From assembly GCA_902364975.1 (NCBI GenBank), contig CABJFQ010000010.1, positions 1-64,000 on the forward strand: DNA of 64,000 nt. Reading direction: 5' to 3'. The position numbers and the translations under genes were made by a program. The stretch is from Coriobacteriaceae bacterium (GTDB lineage Bacteria; Actinomycetota; Coriobacteriia; Coriobacteriales; Coriobacteriaceae). A model generated the notes under the pieces. That model did not search any database, had not been told where the DNA came from, and was given only the letters and a program-made list of their open reading frames with translations. Positions 18,930 to 28,185 of this stretch are shown piece after piece; the stretch's first letter is position 1, and the number at the start of each line of letters is the position of its first letter.

Positions 18930-19926
18930 CCATTTCGTCTAGAGCCCACTGAGGAATTTCGATTTGAAGAGATTTGTCGGGCTCGATATCTTCGATTCGC
19001 TTGTTGTAGTGGGCAAGAAGCCGTGCGACATTTAATCGAATTAGGCCTCGCTTGTAGAACGATAATTCTTCAATATTGATGCCGATAAACGATTCGAGCG
19101 CGATGACCTGTACGCGATTGCCGAGCCCCTCACTTTCGAACAGTCCGTAAGCGAAGGAAACTTTATCGTGGGGGACAACGACGATGGGCCGAATGCCATT
19201 TCGAATGTTATCTCGGCATCGATCGGTCAATTTGGCCATTGGCGATACAGTCACATGAAATGCAGCATCATTGATTTGGAAATCGCCAGAACGGTCTGTC
19301 TGCTGGTCAGCGGCGTTTGAGTTGTCCTTTCCGATTTCTATGGTTGGAAATAACATCTCTAGTTTTGCACCTACCAGGTGCTGTGCGACGGTACCCGTTG
19401 GCCTATCGGACCGTAGGCTTGCTTGGTCTAGGATATCATCGACAATGACAGAAATTGGTTTTTGAAGATCGATTTCGACTTTGATTCTCTGCCGGTTAAA
19501 GAAATCGACCTGGATTCGCTCGACGAAGAAATTGGCGATTGCATTCGCAGCTTCAAGACGAGTGTCTTCGCAAGTGTCGCTGGGTAGGGCAGAGTTGATT
19601 ATTTTGGCAAGCTCAAGCGCCATCGGGAGTGTGCCGCGTGAGGTTCTGCCGCCCTCTGATGCGAAAGCACGCGTTTCCCCATGTCTGGCTAAAACTGTTT
19701 TGATGCATGCTCCACTTAGGCCTCGTACTTGGCTCCCCTTGTCCGATTGCACATAATCGTCGGTGAGCGGAAAACGGTTTTGCAACAGCTCGCTTATGCC
19801 TATGCCAACCGCCATGACGTTACGGTTGACATTGCCTCGCTTGCTGCGCTTGGATTCGTACCAGAGTTCAATGGCATCCAAGATATCTTTATCGGGCTCG
19901 CTCAAGGAGCAATTGGTCATTTCCAT
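18913..19926 (-). CDS. Probable type II restriction endonuclease (DUF4928-like)
   Basis: A 337-residue protein overlapping the end of a DNA cytosine methyltransferase gene by 38 bases. I do not see an unambiguous PD-(D/E)xK motif; candidates are acidic residues in GDFQINDAAFHVTVSP (D-x(n)-hVxVSP-x-AK type spacing with AKL). The ATG at 19926 follows GGAGTGGACA; a longer frame to 19974 lies inside the methyltransferase. Proteins of this kind next to 5-cytosine methyltransferases are annotated as DUF4928 or cognate endonucleases. Codon use is plainer and more AT-rich than in the met genes on both sides, which indicates transfer. Confidence 0.65.
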   Translation of the reverse strand: MEMTNCSLSEPDKDILDAIELWYESKRSKRGNVNRNVMAVGIGISELLQNRFPLTDDYVQSDKGSQVRGLSGACIKTVLARHGETRAFASEGGRTSRGTLPMALELAKIINSALPSDTCEDTRLEAANAIANFFVERIQVDFFNRQRIKVEIDLQKPISVIVDDILDQASLRSDRPTGTVAQHLVGAKLEMLFPTIEIGKDNSNAADQQTDRSGDFQINDAAFHVTVSPMAKLTDRCRDNIRNGIRPIVVVPHDKVSFAYGLFESEGLGNRVQVIALESFIGINIEELSFYKRGLIRLNVARLLAHYNKRIEDIEPDKSLQIEIPQWALDEMDAHGE

Positions 19927-21049
19927 TATTGTCCACTCCGTTCCTTGAAGACATAAGCGCTGGTTTGACTGCATTTTTTATAAGCCAAGTGACAACTGGC
20001 ACGGCAACTGCATCGCCGAATGCGTAGCGAATCTGAGCATCCGAGAAGCCGCTAAACTGGCATGAGTCAGCACCTTGGAGACGGGCATATTCAGTTCCAG
20101 TCATCCAGCGAACTTCTATCTTTCCGTTTTCGCATATAACGACTGCCTGTCTTGATGAGCCGCCGCGAGCCGTTCTTAGACATCCGGCAATTTCTTCTTC
20201 ACGAATTTCCCAGCGCACAACGCCCGATCGCGTGCGACGGTAAGCAGTGCGAACAATTTTTTCTTTGGCATTTAAGAAGCGCTGAAGGCGCTCTGCTTGA
20301 TGCGGTGCAAGTGAGTCGATAAATGCTTGTACTTGGTTTTTGTTCCACCAACGCTTGTCGTCCTCGGGAATATTTTCAACAACCGTTGCAAGGCCCGTCA
20401 TGCGAAGCGGGCTCGGCTCGTTGAGGTGAGAGACGTGCGTAATGAGTGAAGGGTCGGAGTGAATCCAGGAGACCTTTTCAGGTCGAAGCGAGGAATCGAG
20501 TCGGCTGTTGGGAAGAGGGTATTTTAATCCGACGACAAACATGCGGGGGCGTGACTGGGGAAGCCAGTGCCGTGCATCGATAAAATAAGCGTCGCATGAA
20601 TAGCCTAAACGATTAAATTCCTGGCAAACGAGTCTAAAGTCATCACTGTTATTAGACGTGGCAAGGCCGATGACGTTTTCGAGAACAAGTGCCCGCGGGG
20701 CACGATCGCTCATTCCTTCGATGGCCTTAATAAAGCCAAAGAACGCACTGGACTCTTTGCCAGAGATAAGTCCCTCCCTGTTTCCCGCGAGAGATAAGTT
20801 TGTGCAAGGGCTTGACGCCCATGCGATGTCGGCTTGGGGTATTAGGTCGGGGTCGAGTGTGTGGACATCCTGCTCGACTAGATGCTCATCGCCCCAACAC
20901 TGGCTGTACATGGCGCATTTAGTATGGTCTATGTCATTTGCCCAGATTGTTTTGATTCCGGCTTTTGCCATGCCGGCACGAGCCAAGCCAATGCCTGAAA
21001 AAAACTCAAGCGCGGTTAGTTGTGGCGAGAACTGCAGAATGTTGTGCAT
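19889..21049 (-). CDS. DNA (cytosine-5) methyltransferase
   Basis: A 386-residue modification enzyme. Motif I is ALEFFSGIGLARAGM, motif IV is ASSPCTNLSLAG with the catalytic Cys of the PC pair, motif VI is LVLENVIG, motif VIII is QSRPRMFVVGL, and motif X is YAFGDAVAVPVV. The target recognition region lies between VIII and IX (about residues 190-300). The recognition sequence cannot be read from the protein. It precedes the putative endonuclease in an overlapping pair inserted into the methionine operon. Confidence 0.92.
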   Translation of the reverse strand: MHNILQFSPQLTALEFFSGIGLARAGMAKAGIKTIWANDIDHTKCAMYSQCWGDEHLVEQDVHTLDPDLIPQADIAWASSPCTNLSLAGNREGLISGKESSAFFGFIKAIEGMSDRAPRALVLENVIGLATSNNSDDFRLVCQEFNRLGYSCDAYFIDARHWLPQSRPRMFVVGLKYPLPNSRLDSSLRPEKVSWIHSDPSLITHVSHLNEPSPLRMTGLATVVENIPEDDKRWWNKNQVQAFIDSLAPHQAERLQRFLNAKEKIVRTAYRRTRSGVVRWEIREEEIAGCLRTARGGSSRQAVVICENGKIEVRWMTGTEYARLQGADSCQFSGFSDAQIRYAFGDAVAVPVVTWLIKNAVKPALMSSRNGVDNNGNDQLLLERAR

Positions 21050-21158
21050 GTACTGGCTTTCAGATAGTTGTTATTCGGCATCTTATGGTACTTGTTTGTG
21101 AGGACATCCGCTTACATTCGGATGAGATTCCCTCGATACCGTGCCATCAATTGACATT

Positions 21159-21950
21159 TTATTCAGAATGCGAATAGCAGGTGGTGTGGGCGGCGCGGAA
21201 GCGGCAGTGCTCACGCATGCGGCAGATAGTGCAGGTGGGGCGGCTCTGGGCGTCGTGAACCTCGCCATCGAACAGACCGATCACCGCGGTCACGCTCTTG
21301 GTGGGCATGAGCAGGCTGGTGGGGGTAACAGTAAGTCCAATGAGGCGCGTGGCGTTGAGTGTATCCACGATCGAGCGCTGGGCCGAAAGCGGGCAGTCGC
21401 CATAGCCGGGACTGAAGCGCCAGTTGCCGGCGAGCCCATGAACGGCGGCGTCCGTCTTGACCTGCTGGTCCATTTGCTCGACGGCGGCTTCCACGTAAGC
21501 GGAGCACGCGGCGTCGAGCACGGCGCCCTCCAGGGGATGTTGGGCTCCCGTGATGCGCAGGCGACGCTCGGCGTCCATGCCGAGGGTGCATGCTATGAGC
21601 GCGGCAAAGCGGGCATCTTTGAGATGTCGATAGATATCGCGACCTCGCAGCTCAACGTTGGTGCCAACCAGACGGATGCTGGGCTCTCCCTGCTCGTCCA
21701 CGCTCGTGGCATCGATGGCAAATACACGGCGCACGCCACGGGGCTCAATGTCTAGCTCCAGACGCTCAACGACAAGCTCAATTCGTCGTGACAGCTCGGG
21801 CTCAATCTGCTGGCCGCCGTAGCCCAGATAGCGCAGCATCTCGGCACGGTCGACTCGGGGATGATGGGCAGCGTCGATACGGTAAAGCGCCAGCGACGCA
21901 AGGTCAGCCGGCACTTCGACAGCGGTTGTATCGATGTGCGGTCTTTCCAT
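21159..21950 (-). CDS. Stand-alone methionine synthase reactivation (activation) domain protein
   Basis: A 263-residue protein matching the SAM-binding reactivation module of MetH: the central GxRxSPGYGDCPLSAQ-type stretch (WRFSPGYGDCPLSAQRS) is diagnostic, followed by LTPTSLLMPTKSVTAVIGL. It would reduce and remethylate oxidised cob(II)alamin using SAM. A C-terminal CTICRMREHC hints at an extra metal or redox site. It overlaps metF by one base (TAATG), so the two are coupled. The missing partner domain of MetH at 16356-18929 is provided by this protein. Confidence 0.88.
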   Translation of the reverse strand: MERPHIDTTAVEVPADLASLALYRIDAAHHPRVDRAEMLRYLGYGGQQIEPELSRRIELVVERLELDIEPRGVRRVFAIDATSVDEQGEPSIRLVGTNVELRGRDIYRHLKDARFAALIACTLGMDAERRLRITGAQHPLEGAVLDAACSAYVEAAVEQMDQQVKTDAAVHGLAGNWRFSPGYGDCPLSAQRSIVDTLNATRLIGLTVTPTSLLMPTKSVTAVIGLFDGEVHDAQSRPTCTICRMREHCRFRAAHTTCYSHSE

Positions 21951-22822
21951 TACCCTAGGCGCTCCATAATGGTTGCGGCGATTGCAGGACGATTCATAGT
22001 GTACAGGTGCAGACCGGCGGCGCCGTGCTCCTTAAGGTCGCAAAGCTGACGGGCGGCATAATCTACACCGGCTGCCTGCAGGCTCTCGGGGTCGTTCTCG
22101 TACTTGGCGAGAATCTTGATGACGGGGGAGGGCAGCGACGCACCGCACATAAAGACCATGCGGCTGATCTGCGACTTGCCCATAAACGGCATGATGCCCG
22201 CGGTAATGGGCACGGTGATACCGGCCTTGTCGGCAAGCTCACGAAAACGGTAGAAGCACTCGTTATCAAAGAAGAGCTGCGTCACAAAGAAGCTTGCGCC
22301 GGCGTCCTGCTTTTGCTTGAGGTATTCGACCGAGAGGTTGAGATCCTCACAGGCAATGTGGCCCTCGGGGTAGGCCGCGGCGCCCACGCAAAAGCCGGCG
22401 TCGATGAGCTCGGGGATGAGGTCGCGGGCGTAGGCGTAGTCGGAGGCGGGCTTGTCGTCCTCGGTCGCGCCGGCGGGGAGATCTCCACGCAGGGCCAGGA
22501 TGTTTTCCACACCGGCGGAGCGGTACTCGTCGATTTTGGCGGCGATATCGGCATGCGTGCGGCCGACGCAGGTGAGGTGTGCCACCGAGGGTGTATCGAA
22601 TTCGCTCGTAATCATATGCGCGATGGGGGCGGTGGTGGCACCGTTGCCCGAGCCGCCGGCCGAGCAAGTAACTGAGACAAAGCTCGGCGAAAGCTTGCAC
22701 AGGTTGCCCGCCACCTCGCGAGCCGTGTCGAGGGTAAGCTCGCCCTTGGGCGGGAACATCTCAAACGAAACGGGTGCGGTGCCCTGGGATGCTGCCTGCT
22801 TAAAAACCTCGTCGACGCGCAT
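21950..22822 (-). CDS. metF: 5,10-methylenetetrahydrofolate reductase
   Basis: A 290-residue flavoenzyme that makes 5-methyl-THF for MetH. It opens VSFEMFPPKG, carries VTCSAGGSG, NILALRGD and CVGAAAYPEGH, and QLFFDNECFYRF with the folate/FAD-binding residues. The ATG at 22822 is preceded by GAGGAG at good distance; the extension to 22888 has no ribosome site. It is the first gene of metF - reactivation domain - (restriction-modification) - metH. Confidence 0.94.
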   Translation of the reverse strand: MRVDEVFKQAASQGTAPVSFEMFPPKGELTLDTAREVAGNLCKLSPSFVSVTCSAGGSGNGATTAPIAHMITSEFDTPSVAHLTCVGRTHADIAAKIDEYRSAGVENILALRGDLPAGATEDDKPASDYAYARDLIPELIDAGFCVGAAAYPEGHIACEDLNLSVEYLKQKQDAGASFFVTQLFFDNECFYRFRELADKAGITVPITAGIMPFMGKSQISRMVFMCGASLPSPVIKILAKYENDPESLQAAGVDYAARQLCDLKEHGAAGLHLYTMNRPAIAATIMERLG

Positions 22823-22929
22823 ATCGTGCTCCTCTAGATACGTAATAGTGTGATGTGTTGTAAGGATTCTACAGCACCGCTGTGTCACGGTGGAGTTTCA
22901 CTCGCTATTTGGGGATACCAATCAAAGAT

Positions 22930-23042
22930 GCCCTACTATCGGCATTCCCTATAGCAGGGCGGTCAATCTAAGATGGGGCCATATTGAATGGTATCTGATG
23001 CGAAATACCAGTTAATAGAGCCCTATCCTAGATTGACCGCCC
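22930..23042. repeat. Nested inverted repeats in the metF/glnA intergenic region
   Basis: GGGCGGTCAATCTA (from 22957) and its inverted copy (23020-23042) match at 21 of 23 positions with a 40-base spacer that has its own GGTAT/ATACC hairpin. A third stem pairs GCCCTACTAT (22930-22939) with ATAGCAGGGC (22951-22960), so the left arm can fold in two ways. The rest of the 426-base divergent gap has no gene and must hold both promoters. Confidence 0.75.
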
Positions 23043-23248
23043 TTAAACCATGGGGGGAGGTCTGCAATTTATACAGTTGATTGGCTGTTGAGGGCGGCAA
23101 CGCCGCCGCGATGCGGTAACCTCATTGATTGGTTTCGTGACAGCAACATAACGGTAATGTTGCGGAAACACGGCGAGTCTAATCTAAGGCTCGTTCGTTA
23201 GTAATCAACACCGCATCTCACGCGGTGCCGATACGAAGGGAGTTCCGT

Positions 23249-25336
23249 ATGGCCGAACTTACTGACCGCTTCGGGACCATGGTGTTCTCTGAGGAAGTCA
23301 TGAAGGACTACCTCCCCAAGGACATTTGGAAGCGCCTTGCTGCAACCCTCGAGGACGGTGAGCCGCTCGACCTGGACGTGGCCAACGCCGTTGCCCATGC
23401 CATGAAGGTCTGGGCCATCTCCAAGGGTGCAACGCACTACGCGCACTGGTTCCAGCCGCTTTCGGGCATTACTTCCGAGAAGCACGATAGCTTCCTTGAG
23501 CCCAACCACGATGGCACCGCCATTACCAAGTTTACGGGCAAGAACCTCATCCAGGGCGAGCCGGATGCCTCCAGCTTCCCCAACGGCGGCCTGCGCGCCA
23601 CCTTCGAGGCCCGTGGCTACACCGCTTGGGATCCCACTAGCCCCGCATTCATTAAGGACGATGTCCTGTGCATCCCCACGGCTTTCTGCTCCTACACGGG
23701 CGAGGCCCTGGACAAGAAGACCCCGCTGCTGCGTTCCATGACCGCGCTCTCGCGTGAGTCCAAGCGCGTTTTGGCTCTGTTTGGCAAGACCCCCAAGAAG
23801 GTCGTTCCTTCCGTGGGCGATGAGCAGGAGTACTTCCTGATCAAGAAGGACGCTTACCGCAAGCGCAGAGATCTGGTCATCACCGGACGCACCCTCTTTG
23901 GCGCTGCTCCCTGCAAGGGCCAGGAGCTCGAGGAGCACTACTTTGGCGCTATCCGCCCCACCGTCTCGGCCTATATGAAGGACCTGGACGATGAACTGTG
24001 GGCGCTTGGCATTCCCGCCAAGACCAAGCACAACGAGGTTGCTCCCTGCCAGCATGAGCTCGCCCCTGTCTATGGCGAGGTCAACGAGGCCATCGACCAG
24101 AATCTGGTCATGATGGAGAAGATGAAGCTCATCGCCTCCCGTCACGACTTGGTCTGCCTGCTGCACGAGAAGCCCTTTGAGGGCATCAACGGTTCGGGCA
24201 AGCACAACAACTGGTCGCTTGGCACCGAGTCCGAGAACCTGCTCGACCCGGGCGACACCCCGCTCGACAACCTGCAGTTCATCGTCTTCCTCACCGCGGT
24301 GATCGAGGCCGTCGATAACTATCAGGAGCTCCTGCGTGCCTCCGTTGCCTCGGCCGGCAACGATCATCGTCTGGGCGCCAACGAGGCTCCTCCGGCGATT
24401 ATGTCCATCTTCCTGGGCGACCAGCTTACCGAGGTCGTCGAGAAGATCATCGATGGCAAGGCTTCCGTCCATGCCACGCGCGGCGTGCTCGACCTGGGCG
24501 CCGATACCCTGCCCAAGCTGATGCAGGACAACACCGACCGCAACCGCACCTCCCCGTTTGCCTTCACCGGCAACAAGTTCGAGTTCCGTGCCTGCGGCTC
24601 CGAGCAGAACGTCTCCGACTCCAACCTGGTGCTCGATGCCGCCGTGGCCAAGTCGCTCAAGTCCTTCGCCGACGCACTCGAGGGTACGCCCGAGGATAAG
24701 TTCCAGGACGCCGCGCTCGAGTACTGCAAGAAGGTGCTGACCGACCACCAGCGCATCCTCTTCTCCGGCGATGGCTACTCCGATGAGTGGCCCGTCGAGG
24801 CCGAGAAGCGCGGCCTTGCCAACAACAAGACCACGGCCGATGCCCTGCCCGCCTTTGTTTCCGATAAGGCCATTGCGCTCTTTGAGGAGACGGGTGTCCT
24901 GACCAAGGCCGAGGCTCAGTGCCGCTACGACTGCAAGCTCGAGAAGTACAACAAGCTCATGAACATCGAGGCCACCACGATGGTTCGCGAGGCGCGTCGT
25001 ACCTATCGCCCGGTCATTACCGCCTATGCCACCAAGGTCGCTAAGGGCCTTGAGGCTATCCGTGCTGCCGGTGCCGATGCTGCCATGCAGTGCGAGCAGA
25101 ACACGCTCAACAAGCTCTGCAACGGCATCACCGCCATCAACGACTCCATCAAGGCGCTCGACGCCGTACATCAGAAGGCCGAGGCCCTCGATGGTCAGGA
25201 GCAGGCCAACGTGTACGCGCACGAGGTCGTTCCCGCTATGGATACGCTGCGTGCCGCCGTGGATGCCATGGAGGAGATCGTGGCCGCCGACTACTGGCCG
25301 GTCCCGACCTACGACGACATCCTGTTCTACGTGTAA
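23249..25336 (+). CDS. glnN: Glutamine synthetase type III
   Basis: A 695-residue enzyme (GSIII, about 1.5 times the length of GSI) forming glutamine from glutamate, ammonia and ATP. GSIII marks are [12 protein letters not shown], the ATP/metal segments [17 protein letters not shown] and [11 protein letters not shown], and [10 protein letters not shown]. The ATG at 23249 follows AAGGGAG; an upstream GTG at 23225 adds eight residues without similarity. It is transcribed alone with a strong terminator. GSIII is not adenylylated, so control is likely transcriptional. Confidence 0.95.
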   Translation: MAELTDRFGTMVFSEEVMKDYLPKDIWKRLAATLEDGEPLDLDVANAVAHAMKVWAISKGATHYAHWFQPLSGITSEKHDSFLEPNHDGTAITKFTGKNLIQGEPDASSFPNGGLRATFEARGYTAWDPTSPAFIKDDVLCIPTAFCSYTGEALDKKTPLLRSMTALSRESKRVLALFGKTPKKVVPSVGDEQEYFLIKKDAYRKRRDLVITGRTLFGAAPCKGQELEEHYFGAIRPTVSAYMKDLDDELWALGIPAKTKHNEVAPCQHELAPVYGEVNEAIDQNLVMMEKMKLIASRHDLVCLLHEKPFEGINGSGKHNNWSLGTESENLLDPGDTPLDNLQFIVFLTAVIEAVDNYQELLRASVASAGNDHRLGANEAPPAIMSIFLGDQLTEVVEKIIDGKASVHATRGVLDLGADTLPKLMQDNTDRNRTSPFAFTGNKFEFRACGSEQNVSDSNLVLDAAVAKSLKSFADALEGTPEDKFQDAALEYCKKVLTDHQRILFSGDGYSDEWPVEAEKRGLANNKTTADALPAFVSDKAIALFEETGVLTKAEAQCRYDCKLEKYNKLMNIEATTMVREARRTYRPVITAYATKVAKGLEAIRAAGADAAMQCEQNTLNKLCNGITAINDSIKALDAVHQKAEALDGQEQANVYAHEVVPAMDTLRAAVDAMEEIVAADYWPVPTYDDILFYV

Positions 25337-25363
25337 GACTGGGACAACATACCGTCACGGTTG

Positions 25364-25402
25364 AAAGCCGGGGCCCGCATCGCGCGGACCCCGGCTTTTT
25401 GT
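25364..25402 (+). terminator. Terminator of glutamine synthetase
   Basis: AAAGCCGGGG(C)CC / GG(A)CCCCGGCTTT stem followed by TTTTTG. Confidence 0.9.
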
Positions 25403-25460
25403 TTGTGAAGGACGCTTTGGAGTCCGTTTTGCAACTGATTCGCCCACGCAATAAGGGGCC

Positions 25461-25680
25461 GTGGACAAAAAACGTCAAATATGAGTACTGTCACTAAACT
25501 AGTTCCATATCAAAATGGCAGTTTTTGCCGAGTTAGACCACATATGTCCAGGTATATAGCTGAGGTCGGGCCCAATCTGAGCACTAGGTCGTTGATTTGA
25601 CATCTGATTCACCATCTAAAAGGCCAAATTCGCTGTTACTAAATCGGTAACAGTACTCACATTTGCCATTTTTTGCCCAC
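25461..25680. repeat. 220-bp element with 34-bp imperfect inverted ends
   Basis: The left arm 25461-25494 (starts GTGGACAAAAAACGTC) and the inverted right arm 25647-25680 agree at 29 of 34 positions and share GAGTACTGT. The ~150 bases between are AT-rich and hold no gene. It looks like a miniature inverted-repeat element. Just beyond it a T-arm-like stretch (about 25714-25731) is all that remains of a tRNA-like sequence. Confidence 0.7.
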
Positions 25681-25742
25681 AGGCCTTGCGATGGTGCCGG
25701 GATCCGCACCCTGTCGGGTTCGAATCCCGGCGTATGGGTAGC

Positions 25743-25773
25743 AAAAAGCCCGCTACTGAATTGGTAACGGGCT
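25743..25773 (-). terminator. Terminator of tRNA-Glu
   Basis: On the minus strand AGCCCGTTAC / GTAGCGGGCT (one G-U) with a short loop and a T5 run, 13 bases after the tRNA CCA. Confidence 0.85.
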
Positions 25774-25785
25774 TCTCAGATTCTG

Positions 25786-25862
25786 TGGTGCCCCCAGCGG
25801 GATTCGAACCCGCGATATCCACCTTGAAAGGGTGGCGTCCTTGGCCGCTAGACGATGGGGAC
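25786..25862 (-). tRNA. tRNA-Glu (anticodon TTC)
   Basis: Minus-strand cloverleaf: acceptor GTCCCCA pairs with TGGGGGC, the anticodon stem CCACC/GGTGG encloses CTTTCAA (anticodon TTC), the T-arm is GCGGGTTCGAATCCCGC, and CCA is encoded. Confidence 0.95.
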
Positions 25863-25962
25863 AGCGGGAAAGAGTATAGCAGACTTTTTTGCCGGCGCGT
25901 ATATCGTTGGCAAACTGGAAAACCACCACAAAGGTGCCTGTCCCCTTTATGGTGGCGGGGCG

Positions 25963-28140
25963 TTAGGGGAGGAGCTTCATGGCGGCGTCGTGGGCGGCGC
26001 GCTCGTAGGTGTCGTCGAGGGGCTTGAGCGGCAGCAGGGCTGTGGCCTGCGCATCGCCGCGCCGCTCGAGGGCGTGCGCGATGAGCCAGTCGGCGAGCTC
26101 GGGGTTCTTGGGTAGTGCCGGTCCGTGTAGGTACGTGCCGATGACGCCCTTGTAGATGAGGCCCTCAAAGCCATCGTCGCCGTTGTTGCCGGTACCCGTG
26201 ACGACGGACGTTCCGAGCGGCGTGGCATCGGCGTCCAAAAGCGTGCGGCCGCCGTGGTTCTCGAAGCCAACAAAGGGCTTAGGTGCCAGGTCGGTTTTGA
26301 CGGCGACGTTGCCGATCAGGCGGTCGGAGCCGCGTACGGTTTCGGCGGCAATGACCCCCAGACCCTCGATGCGATCCTCGCTCATATAGTACGAACGGCC
26401 GAGCAGCTGATAGCTGCCACAGATGGCAAGCAGCGAGCCGCCATCCTCAACATAGGCCGCGACCTTGTCTTTTTGAGCGAGCAGCTCGTGTGCCACGGCC
26501 AGCTGGTCGCGGTCGGAGCCGCCGCCCATCATGACGATGTCGGCGTCCGTCAGGTCGAGCACCTCGCCCATACGGACCTCGTCTACACGCGCGGGAATGC
26601 CACGCCAGGCGCAACGGCGCTCGAGCGCGATAACATTGCCGCCGTCGCCGTAGAGGTTAAGGGCATCGGGATACAGGTAGACGATGCGCAGCGGGCGCGA
26701 AAGCTCGACTGGTGCGATGCCGACGGGAAGAGCGCTGCCGTCGGCACGGGCTACGGCGCGCCCGGCAATAGCGTCGGAAGTGGCGCCCTTCAGTCCGTCG
26801 AGCTCCTTGACCAGCGGCGGGAAGGCCGTGTAGTTGGCAACGGCGTAGAAGGTGTCATCGGCGGCCTCGTCTGTCACGGCGCCGATCGCCTGCTCGATAT
26901 TCGAGATGATGGCGGCGTCGATGCCGGCGTACTTCAGGCGCACCTGCATGTCGTGTGCGCGCGTGCCGCCGGCAAAGGCGACAAGACCCGGCGTGTCGGC
27001 GATGCGCTCAAAGTCGACGTCGTAGATCCACGATACATCGTGGCCGTCGGCATCGTTGTCGTTGAGGAAGAAAGCGCAGAGTCTGCCGTCTGCCGTCTTG
27101 ATGGACTGGATTTGTCGATCGAAGCCTACGGGATTCTTGGCCAGGTTGGCCTCGACGGTGCGGCCGGCGATATCCCAGCGCCCCATACGACCACCGGCGG
27201 GCACATAGGCATCGAGCGTAGGCTGTAGAAGCGCCGTGTCCACGCCCAACTCGTGCGCGGCAAAGAAGGCGGCGGCAACGTTATAGACCATGTACAGGCC
27301 GTTGTAGCGTGTGGCAATGTGTCCGGTAGCCGCGTCGGGCGCAGATCCAAAGACCAGGTCAAAGCCGTAGCCGTCGCAGCCGAGCTCCACGCCCGTCACG
27401 CGACGGACAAGCGCGGGGCGGGCCCAGCCGCACGAGGGGCAATGGTAGGCGCCGAGCTGCCCGTATTGCACGTAGTCATACTCCAGCGGCGCGTTGCACT
27501 GTGAGCAAAAACGTGAGTCGCTAATACGGTCGGACTCTGTGTTGGTGGCGCCGTCGATGCCAAAGGCAATGCTCGCGTTGGGAACGCGCGCGGCAATCGA
27601 GGCACACAGCGGATCGTCGGCGTTATAGATAAGCGTCGTTGTCGGCGAGAGCTCCAACGCGTGGGCGATGACGTCTTGGGTATGGTCGATTTCGCCGTAG
27701 CGGTCTAGCTGGTCGCGGAACAGGTTGAGCAGCACAAAGTAAGTTGGCTTGAGCTTGGGCAGGACGCGTACGGTGTAGAGCTCATCGCACTCAAAAACGC
27801 CCACGCGCTTGCCGCTGTCAGTGTGCTTAAGGCCGCCGCGGGCCTCGAGCAGAGCACCCACCACACCGGGCTCCATATTGTTGCCGGCACGGTTGCACAC
27901 CACGGTAGCGCCGCTGGCGGCAACGGCGTCGGCGATGAGGTTGGAGGTGGTGGTCTTGCCATTAGTACCGGTGATCACCACACTGCTGTCGACAAGGCCG
28001 GCGAGGTTGCTTAGCAGCTCGGGGTCGATCTTCATGGCGATACGGCCGGGGAGTACGCCGCCCTGGCGCTTAAGGACAGAGCGCAGCCCCCAGCGGGCGA
28101 TATCGCTTGAGGTGCAGGCGAGAGATGAGCGGAGATTCAT
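25963..28140 (-). CDS. Fused lipid II isoglutaminyl synthase MurT-GatD
   Basis: A 725-residue single chain. Residues ~1-450 are MurT: Mur-ligase P-loop ITGTNGKTTTSN, AGNNMEPGV, a Cys4 zinc ribbon (CSQCNAPLEYDY and HCPSCG) inserted in the middle domain, and a C-terminal DUF1727-like region. Residues ~485-725 are GatD: LYPDALNLYGDGGNV, the nucleophile in LLAICGSYQLLG (Cys574) and the catalytic His in GTYLHGPALPKNP. In Staphylococcus the two are separate subunits that amidate D-Glu of lipid II to D-isoGln. AGGAAC precedes the ATG. It follows two coupled hypothetical genes. Confidence 0.92.
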   Translation of the reverse strand: MNLRSSLACTSSDIARWGLRSVLKRQGGVLPGRIAMKIDPELLSNLAGLVDSSVVITGTNGKTTTSNLIADAVAASGATVVCNRAGNNMEPGVVGALLEARGGLKHTDSGKRVGVFECDELYTVRVLPKLKPTYFVLLNLFRDQLDRYGEIDHTQDVIAHALELSPTTTLIYNADDPLCASIAARVPNASIAFGIDGATNTESDRISDSRFCSQCNAPLEYDYVQYGQLGAYHCPSCGWARPALVRRVTGVELGCDGYGFDLVFGSAPDAATGHIATRYNGLYMVYNVAAAFFAAHELGVDTALLQPTLDAYVPAGGRMGRWDIAGRTVEANLAKNPVGFDRQIQSIKTADGRLCAFFLNDNDADGHDVSWIYDVDFERIADTPGLVAFAGGTRAHDMQVRLKYAGIDAAIISNIEQAIGAVTDEAADDTFYAVANYTAFPPLVKELDGLKGATSDAIAGRAVARADGSALPVGIAPVELSRPLRIVYLYPDALNLYGDGGNVIALERRCAWRGIPARVDEVRMGEVLDLTDADIVMMGGGSDRDQLAVAHELLAQKDKVAAYVEDGGSLLAICGSYQLLGRSYYMSEDRIEGLGVIAAETVRGSDRLIGNVAVKTDLAPKPFVGFENHGGRTLLDADATPLGTSVVTGTGNNGDDGFEGLIYKGVIGTYLHGPALPKNPELADWLIAHALERRGDAQATALLPLKPLDDTYERAAHDAAMKLLP

Positions 28141-28185
28141 GAAGCCGTTCCTAACGTAGATGACATAGTCGGGGGAATCGCACCG

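Noticed and set aside
23198..25222. A 674-codon minus-strand frame across glutamine synthetase
   Set aside because: Antisense shadow of a well-supported gene, with no ribosome site or recognisable domain.
25690..25740. Possible second tRNA gene
   Set aside because: A good T-arm is present, but there is no matching acceptor 5' strand, D-arm or anticodon arm upstream.
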